From assembly GCA_021464525.1 (NCBI GenBank), contig JADRCO010000434.1, positions 1 to 33,886 on the forward strand: DNA of 33,886 nucleotides, given 5' to 3'. The DNA is from Rhizophagus sp. LPA8_4_AMF (Eukaryota; Glomeromycota; Glomeromycetes; Glomerales; Glomeraceae). The notes below the pieces were generated by a model that saw nothing but the letters and a program-made list of their open reading frames with translations, had not been told where the DNA came from and did not search any database. Positions 28,021 to 33,886 of this stretch are shown here, in pieces. The first letter of the stretch is position 1. Each line of letters begins with the position of its first letter. A program made the translations under genes and the position numbers.

Positions 28021-28253
28021 AAATAATAAAAAAAATATATTTTTACTTTTATAGAAAACGCTACTCGTTAAATAGGTCGTTTTTAATAAGAGAATATATT
28101 ATTGCAGAGCAAAATAAACTTTTTAGTTCCTTCTTCTCGATAGAATTAAATAGAAAAAGTTCCCAATCTTCAAAAAGAAAAAGAAAAAGAGTAAAGAAAC
28201 AATCTTTTTTTCTTTTAAACCTTATAAAGCTGAAATAAAAAGTCTATCAACAA

Positions 28254-30776
28254 ATGGGTCGTACTTTAGCACGAACAATAATTTTCGTTGTTGCGACTTT
28301 TTTAATGGTAAGAAAAAATTTCTTTTTATGATACAAAATCAATTTATATTTTGTAAAATAATAAGGATCAATCATTTTTAATACAAATATATATATATAT
28401 ACTATATATCGATCTATATAGCTTTATTCGATATCGGTTGCAGCTATTTCTTTCAGTAAGCTAAATAGTAAGTTAAAAAATTTTTTTGATTTATTAAATT
28501 CCTATTTGGAAATTAATTTGTAATTTTTTTTTACCCTCGACGAAAAATTTATATCTTTTTTTTTTCTTCTTTTTTCCCTGCAGTTACTGCATTTCACCTT
28601 AGTCAACCACTATTGATCGGGTATGGTGTATTTTGGTTGATTGTTGCCCCGTCTGGGTTATGGGGAATTTTTGGATCAACTCAGGTATGCATCTATATTT
28701 CTAAATTTGGGCAAGTTGATTTACACTTTTTTTTTACGCGTTAAAAAAAATTTTTTTTTTTTTTACATAGGATAATACAGATTTATGTAATCGATATTTG
28801 AGGGATCATTGGTTTTCTTCTGCAGTTATATCTACAGTTGATATAATAAAAATAATATTTTCTTTTACGATGAAAGATAATTCCATACAAAAATGTTTGA
28901 GTGAAACTCCAACCGAAAATTGTAGTAAAAAAGTAGACCTTTTTCAAAAAGTGGGTTTGATCGCATTTGGGATACAGGGATTCCTTATGGTAATTAACCA
29001 TAATTTTTTTATTATTATATTTTTTGCTATTATTATTGTTTATATAAAAAAAATTTATTTTTTCGTTAGGTTGGTCTTGGTTTACTCGTATGGTTTAGTT
29101 GCAGACAACTTACGAAAAAGAAAGATGAAAAGGCAAAGGTAGAGTTAGAACATGGCTTAGAAACACAAAATACTCGTCAAATAAATGACGATGATACTTT
29201 TGTTCAAAGACAAAGTACGCCATTAGATAGAGTAGAAACGAATCCATCTTCATCATTTACAGGTCGTCCATCACAGTATAGTAAAGGGCAAAAAGGACAC
29301 AATGAACAAAAAATTAAAAAAGATAATGAAAATGTTGTAAGATCACGTGAAGAACAAAGAGGTATTAAGAATGCCAGTAATGTCGATGTCGACTTTAATA
29401 ATACAAAGAATGTCTATTATAATGTCGACAATATCAAGAATGTCAATAATATTAATAATATCAGGAATGTCAACAATATCAAGAATATCAAGAACGTGCA
29501 AGGATCTGATCAACAACAATATACGACACCACTACGTCCTAGAAAATCTTCTGATCGACAAATGACTCCGTCTGATGAATCACAAGGATATCCTCCTCAA
29601 GGAATGAATCAAACGGCTCCAGTAAGCCGTTCAAAAAATATGGCTCCACCTGTTCGTTCGAATAGTAGCAGGTTTCCTCCCCCTCAGCCTGAATATCGAT
29701 TTATACCATCCATACAACCTCCACAAGGAGTTAAAGGAATGCAAAAAAGTAGAGCTCCTGTTCCTCCTTCATTTTATTATAATAATAATAGACCACCATT
29801 ACTACAATTTCAACAAATGTCCAATTTCCCACCGCTGTATCCATGGCAACAACAATGGACAGGGTATAATAATGGACCAGTACCTCCCCAAGGAGATTTT
29901 CGTGGACACAGACGTTCAAAAAGCCAACCTGAGCTTCGCCCTCTTCCATTCCCTCCACGTTATACGGATTATCAAATTCCTTCGAATCCTTCTCAAATTC
30001 CTAGACAAAAACAAGCGATACCACCACAAATAATTGAGCGACAACAAAAAATTCCTATTGATCCAAAAAACAAAAATAATAATGGAAATAAAAATAATAA
30101 TAATTCACAAAATACTTCTGCAGCAAGTTCAAAACGATCTTCAACTTCTTCGCGGTATAGACAATCAGTAAATGAAAAACGTCCTTATTCACAAATGCAT
30201 CGTACTAATTCATTACCAAACTTAAGTAATCACGAAGATTTAATGAGAAATGAAATGTTATTTGCTCCACCTGTACCATTGATTCCATCAAGTTTACAAT
30301 CTAATACAAAAAATAGTAACAAAGACAATAAATCCGATAATAAAAATACGCAGGAATTTCAACCACCAATAATAAACAACAATGATAAGTTTGAAAGATT
30401 TATTAAGTTGTATGGTGATAAAGAATATATGACATCTCAATACAATAGATCTTCACAATATAGGAATAATGATGATAATGGCTGGAACACGAATGATGAT
30501 GATGATTACGTTCCTCCAAAGAAACAAAGACCAAAATCAGCTCAATCGGTACAAGGTGAAGCCAGCCCTAAATCTTCAATATATGTTGAAGATAGACATT
30601 ATAATGAATATTATGAACCACCTTTAGGTTATAACAACTACGTTTATCCTCAATATGTAGGACCAATTGGATATAATAATGGAGGAAATTTCGTTCAAAG
30701 TAATCCGATGGATTATAATGGTGGCTGGGTCAATTATGGTCAACAAAGACCGCAAAGAATGAACTATTATTATTAA
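28254..30776 (+). CDS. Four-TM protein with long disordered Pro/Asn/Gln-rich tail (paralogue 2)
   Basis: Exons 28254-28307, 28422-28467, 28584-28684, 28771-28989, 29070-30776; 2127 nt, 708 residues. The first ~155 residues hold four hydrophobic helices (about 7-30, 43-63, 82-100, 128-153) and a TM3-TM4 loop with two Cys (109 and 118). The rest, about 550 residues, is predicted to be cytosolic and disordered. It starts basic (RQLTKKKDEKAK), passes through an Asn/Ile/Val repeat tract encoded at 29368-29499, then runs of PPQ, PVPP and NNNNGNKNNNNS, SxR/SxP motifs typical of phosphorylation sites (RSKSQPELR, RTNSLPNLS), and ends Tyr-rich (MNYYY). This architecture suggests a plasma-membrane or cortical scaffold, but no known family was recognised. 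Exons 2-3 match exons 3-4 of the gene at 24197 in length and phase. Confidence 0.88.
29368..29499 (+). repeat. In-frame Asn-Val/Asn-Ile micro-repeat tract
   Basis: Reiterated AATGTC, AATATC and AAGAATGTC units encode alternating Asn-Val, Asn-Ile, Lys-Asn and Asn-Asn within the cytosolic tail of the four-TM protein. The tract is long enough to be length-polymorphic through slippage. Confidence 0.7.
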
Positions 30777-31201
30777 AACTTGAACAAAAATGTAAAAAAA
30801 AAAGACTTTTTTAGATAGATATCTATTATGATAGAAATTTGGGTGGAGTTTTTTTCGATTTTAAAAGTAAATAATAATTATAATTTTAAAACTTTAATAC
30901 TTTCTTTAATATTTCTTTCTCCTTTATCTCGCCACCCCTTTATTTTACCACAACTATTCGCAACACAATCCCAATTGTATCATAATTTGTTAAATAATTC
31001 TTTATTTAATGTAAGATTTGTATAATTTTAAAAAATAAAAAAAAAAGCGGTGTATAGTAGGATTTTTCTTAATTAAAAAATTATTTATCTAATTTGTAAT
31101 GCAGACACAATCGTTATTAAGGTATAATCACTACTATAATTATCATTATTGTATGACATACCTATATTTACGTGTAATATCAAAATAATTTAATATAATT
31201 A
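30777..31201. other. Convergent intergenic spacer
   Basis: AT-rich 3' flanks of the four-TM gene and ISA2. A 65-codon frame at 30828-31025 has no motif. Nothing further is seen. Confidence 0.6.
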
Positions 31202-32031
31202 TCAAACTTTAATTTCAAAACTTATTCCGCAACTTTAGATTTTTTTTAAAAAATGTAAAATAGATTAGTTATAAATGTATTGAATCTTTATAATAATGTA
31301 ATTAATTACTTACCCACAACCTGATGCAGCCTGGGGATTGTCAGAAACTTGAAATTGTGATCCAATTAATTCTTCTGTATAATCTATTTTTGATCCTTTA
31401 ATCATACCTAAAGAAATTTCATCTATAACTACTTTAACCCCATCATTCTCAAATACACTAAAAAAAGAAAGAAAAGAATAAATAAATATTTTTTTTTTTT
31501 TTTTTTTTTGTATACATAGATTACTTACACATCATCCTCTTTAATAGAATTTGAATCAACCAAATCATAAAAATATTGAAACCCATGACATCCTCCTGAA
31601 TCAACTGCTACCCTTAGTGCGTTATTAAACTTTTTTTCTTGATCTGATATATATTTAAGCTGCTGCAAAAACGAAATAAAAAAAAAAATGCTTTATAATA
31701 TTAAATAATATATAATAAATAATAAAATATTTGTTTTAATCAAAGTAATTACCTTTACAGCTCGACCTGTAATTTCAATACACATATCATTTCCTTCTTC
31801 ATCTTTCTGTGGATTTTTTATTGCAATTGTAGCATATCGTCTTGATAATGAAAAAGAAAAAATGTTATTTATTTGCGGTGTTTTAGGTATAGTTATTATT
31901 TTTGAAGGAGATAATTGAGTTATAATACTTTTACTTATTACTGAACTATGAAAAGATCTTCTTAAAAAAAAAAGATTATGGTGTTTTGTATATCTAAAAA
32001 ACGTGTAGTGTGCCTTAAATAATGAAAGCAT
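31202..32031 (-). CDS. ISA2: Mitochondrial iron-sulfur cluster assembly protein ISA2 (A-type carrier, HesB/IscA family)
   Basis: A-type carrier that works with ISA1 and IBA57 in making [4Fe-4S] clusters in the mitochondrial matrix. Exons 32031-31753, 31662-31529, 31457-31314, 31232-31202; 588 nt, 195 residues. The N-terminus is a basic, Ser/Phe-rich presequence (LRRSFHSS, SRRYAT). The domain has VAVDSGGCHGFQYFYDL with Cys118, and the C-terminus ends SGCGCGISFEIKV with Cys185 and Cys187, the three invariant metal-ligand cysteines. The last exon is only 31 nt and is easily missed: reading past its donor at 31313 would end the protein at SGCG without the final Cys. The ATG at 32031 is preferred. 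An in-frame ATG at 32094 adds 21 hydrophobic residues. The exon 2 acceptor is a tandem CAGCAG. Confidence 0.94.
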
Positions 32032-32310
32032 TTTGTAAAAGAAATAGAATCGTGTAAAGTAAAGTAAAGTTATGAACGGATAATTGATTAACAATATTTA
32101 TTGATTGACACTGATTATCTGTTTTTGTATAAAGCGCAAAATGATCTTGTAAATATCTATATCATATAATAACTATTTGACTGTATTTTTAACTGATATT
32201 ACTTATTTATAACTTGAATGTTTGATTAACCGGACACAATACAGATTATTCTTCCTTTTGGCATTTGTTGGAATTATTCTTTGTTAATATGAGAGTAATA
32301 TACTATCCTA

Positions 32311-32470
32311 TTATAAAGAGTTTTTGTAAGGGCGAACTTCAATGATGGTAGCACCAGGTTGCATGCATGCGTCGAACGTATTTCTCTGAAATGATTAAAT
32401 CTATTGTATACTCAGCTGTTACAGGAATTTTAATACATACCGAATAATCTTTGTTTCCACCTTCGCTCAT
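32311..32470 (-). CDS. Possible 34-residue two-exon gene or gene fragment
   Basis: Exons 32470-32441 and 32385-32311, joined in phase 0 across a 55-nt intron with good ends (GTATGT..TTTCAG), give 34 residues: an N-terminal MSEGGNKDYS and a C-terminal part with CMQPGATIIEVRPYKNSL before the stop. Composition is protein-like and less AT-rich than the surroundings. The segment PGATIIEVRPY faintly recalls the C-terminal region of family-61 glycosyltransferases, so it may be a fragment copied from a larger gene. That resemblance is weak and from memory of the family pattern. It could also be a genuine micro-protein gene. Confidence 0.35.
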
Positions 32471-33886
32471 TGATTACTCGAATGAATCACCAGTCATGAA
32501 TTCGCAAAGATACTCTTTAATGATATGGGTTTTCGTAGGTCAGGAATTCAGAAATATTCTTCGGTGATATTGATAAAAGCTCTTACTTTTTGCCCGAAGG
32601 TATTCTCACGCGAACGTTATAAATATATAGATCGAAAGACCTTTTTGTAAAAAGAAAAAAATCGGTTATAGATTAAATGATATAAAGCAGACATTTATAC
32701 ATGATTTTCCTGTCCCTGTTGGCTCATGATATTCTGAAATAACTCCACCTCATACATACCTGCAAAAATTTTAATGCATTGATTTTTGGAGTCTCTTCTT
32801 CAGAAGTTCTTACTTCGGTATTAGCGATGCTTCCATGAACGGCGTAGAGCAGTGATGGACATTGGAAGCTTCCAATGACTTTTTATTGGAATACGAAGTA
32901 TTATTGGAATTGGAAGAATTGGAAGTCCAAAAGTGTTTCCAACTTCCAATGCCCATCACTGACGTAGAAGTCTCTGAGTAATATCAGGAAATATTTGACA
33001 TTTTAATGCGGACTTTATAATTACTTGTAACATTTGGTTCAACTTCGATGATTTGTCAACCTTTGGAAATACATTCTTGAATCGAATGAACTCGTGATTT
33101 CATTAGAGCATTCATTTTAAATGCATGTTTTCGATTGTATGTAATGATTTGTATACAGTATCCTTTCCGGTTTGTTTAAATTAGATTATTACGTATAATG
33201 AAAGCTAACTAAATGAAAAGTATCAGTCTCAATTTACATAAGGTCTAAGGGTCTTAGATAAAATTATGAGTTAATACGTAATTTATAAATTCAATTGTTT
33301 GTTACAAAAGAGTATATACAGTACATTTTAATTAATTGCTAATAAATGATTTTGCATTTTTGATACAATCGAGGAAACTTATTTGCTTTCTGGATATAGA
33401 ACTTAATGAAAAATCAAAATTAGATGAAAAAAAAGCATATTCAAATTATTCTTAATAATAAATTAACTATTAAGGTTATGATTTTGACATCCGATTTTTA
33501 ATTTTTTTTTAAAAAGAACTCGTTAATTACGGTAAATTATCCGAATTCTTCATTTGGAAAATGGCAGAATTATTTATTTGTATGACTATGCTGCGCTTTC
33601 GTATAGAATACATCACTACGATAAACTAGTCTTTATTTGTAAAATTTGCTCGGCAATGTGCGTCATTTTATATGTCATTCATATGTTTACTACAATCCTA
33701 TATATTAAGATTGTTATTAAATGGGGATAAACGAATCATAAAAATCAATAACTTGCGTCCGAAAAAATTTTTTTCATATTCACCTTATCTGATCAATCTG
33801 ATAATCAGAGTATATCTTTTCTCGGTTTATTGAAGTATTCCTTTCCGCTTTCATTCTTTTTTTTTTTTTTTTTTTGACGCGAAGCA
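32471..33886. other. AT-rich region with MITE and coding-like shreds
   Basis: No intact gene is recognised. A MITE sits at 32850-32961. On the minus strand, 32695-32757 encodes a short protein-like piece (MYEVELFQNIMSQQGQENHV) preceded by an acceptor-like TTTTTGCAG, and 32759-32845 is also open with an acidic composition (EVRTSEEETPK), but no consistent gene model joins them. From about 33000 to the end only AT-rich DNA and homopolymers are seen. Confidence 0.5.
32850..32961. mobile_element. hAT-type MITE (112 bp, terminal inverted repeats)
   Basis: The left terminus CAGTGATGGACATTGGAAG and the reverse complement of the right terminus (CAGTGATGGGCATTGGAAG) match at 18 of 19 positions. The 5' CAGTG is the usual hAT terminus. 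Flanks GCGTAGAG (left) and ACGTAGAA (right) match at 6 of 8 positions, fitting an aged 8-bp hAT target-site duplication. The interior is built of repeated TTGGAA words, and the left end includes the perfect 18-bp palindrome CATTGGAAGCTTCCAATG. It has no coding capacity, so it would depend on an autonomous hAT transposase elsewhere. Confidence 0.85.

Larger units (their letters stand above)
26448..28253. other. Intergenic region with simple repeats
   Basis: 1.8 kb, with three overlapping short frames (26592-26947, both strands) of random character. It contains poly-A/TAAATTAA low-complexity sequence at 26460-26535, a 20-bp direct repeat (26972-27011), a doubled GATGCTAAC at about 27029-27046, many T/A homopolymers, a Gly/Cys-codon-free GC-richer island at 27930-28020 that ends in a near-perfect 22-bp palindrome, and the upstream region of the gene at 28254. 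No gene is supported. Confidence 0.5.

Noticed and set aside
28783..29001. 72-codon minus-strand frame
   Set aside because: Antisense shadow of exon 4 of the tailed four-TM gene.
29347..29565. 72-codon plus-strand frame rich in Met/Ser/Ile
   Set aside because: Alternative frame of the Asn-Val repeat tract; its apparent repetitiveness is a by-product of the true frame.
30828..31025. 65-codon plus-strand frame
   Set aside because: Lies in the 3' spacer after the four-TM gene; no motif.

Overview
The window looks like nuclear DNA of an early-diverging, extremely AT-rich fungus. The best guess is an arbuscular mycorrhizal fungus (Glomeromycotina, Rhizophagus-like). This is inferred from the base composition, long T/A homopolymers, many short introns (about 50-120 nt, GTAAGT-like donors, TAG/CAG acceptors), a fungal-type complex I subunit (NUXM), fungal VMA21, and a lone F-box gene. 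No rRNA, tRNA, CRISPR array or intact transposase gene was recognised. All multi-exon models were built by hand from frame-consistent GT..AG junctions, checked by exon-length arithmetic and by continuity with known families.

Layout. 1-5243: AT-rich gene desert with a degenerate tandem array of about 160 bp units. 5244-9319 (-): MTR4 exosome helicase, 13 exons. 9480-10480 (+): Mediator subunit MED7, head to head with MTR4 over 160 bp. 11156-11852 (+): complex I 21 kDa subunit NUXM. 12224-13021 (-): F-box protein. 13351-13770 (+): VMA21 V-ATPase assembly factor. 14051-15537 (-): signal peptide peptidase. 15538-17488: intergenic, with coding-like fragments and a GC-richer island. 17489-21763 (-): a 1213-residue GMC oxidoreductase (cholesterol-oxidase-like) fused to an alpha/beta hydrolase. 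22530-23013 (+): possible small secreted protein. 24197-25279 (+): four-TM protein. 25643-26447 (-): universal stress protein. 28254-30776 (+): a second four-TM protein with a long disordered Pro/Asn/Gln-rich tail. 31202-32031 (-): mitochondrial iron-sulfur assembly protein ISA2. 32311-32470 (-): possible 34-residue gene. 32850-32961: hAT-type MITE. The rest, to 33886, is AT-rich.

Most genes are unrelated housekeeping genes (RNA decay, transcription, respiration, V-ATPase assembly, ER proteolysis, Fe-S assembly), with no operon logic. The most interesting items are the sterol-oxidase/hydrolase fusion with a Cys in the nucleophile position, the two four-TM genes whose intron positions and phases match exactly (a diverged tandem pair), the two candidate hAT-like MITEs, and the candidate small secreted gene.
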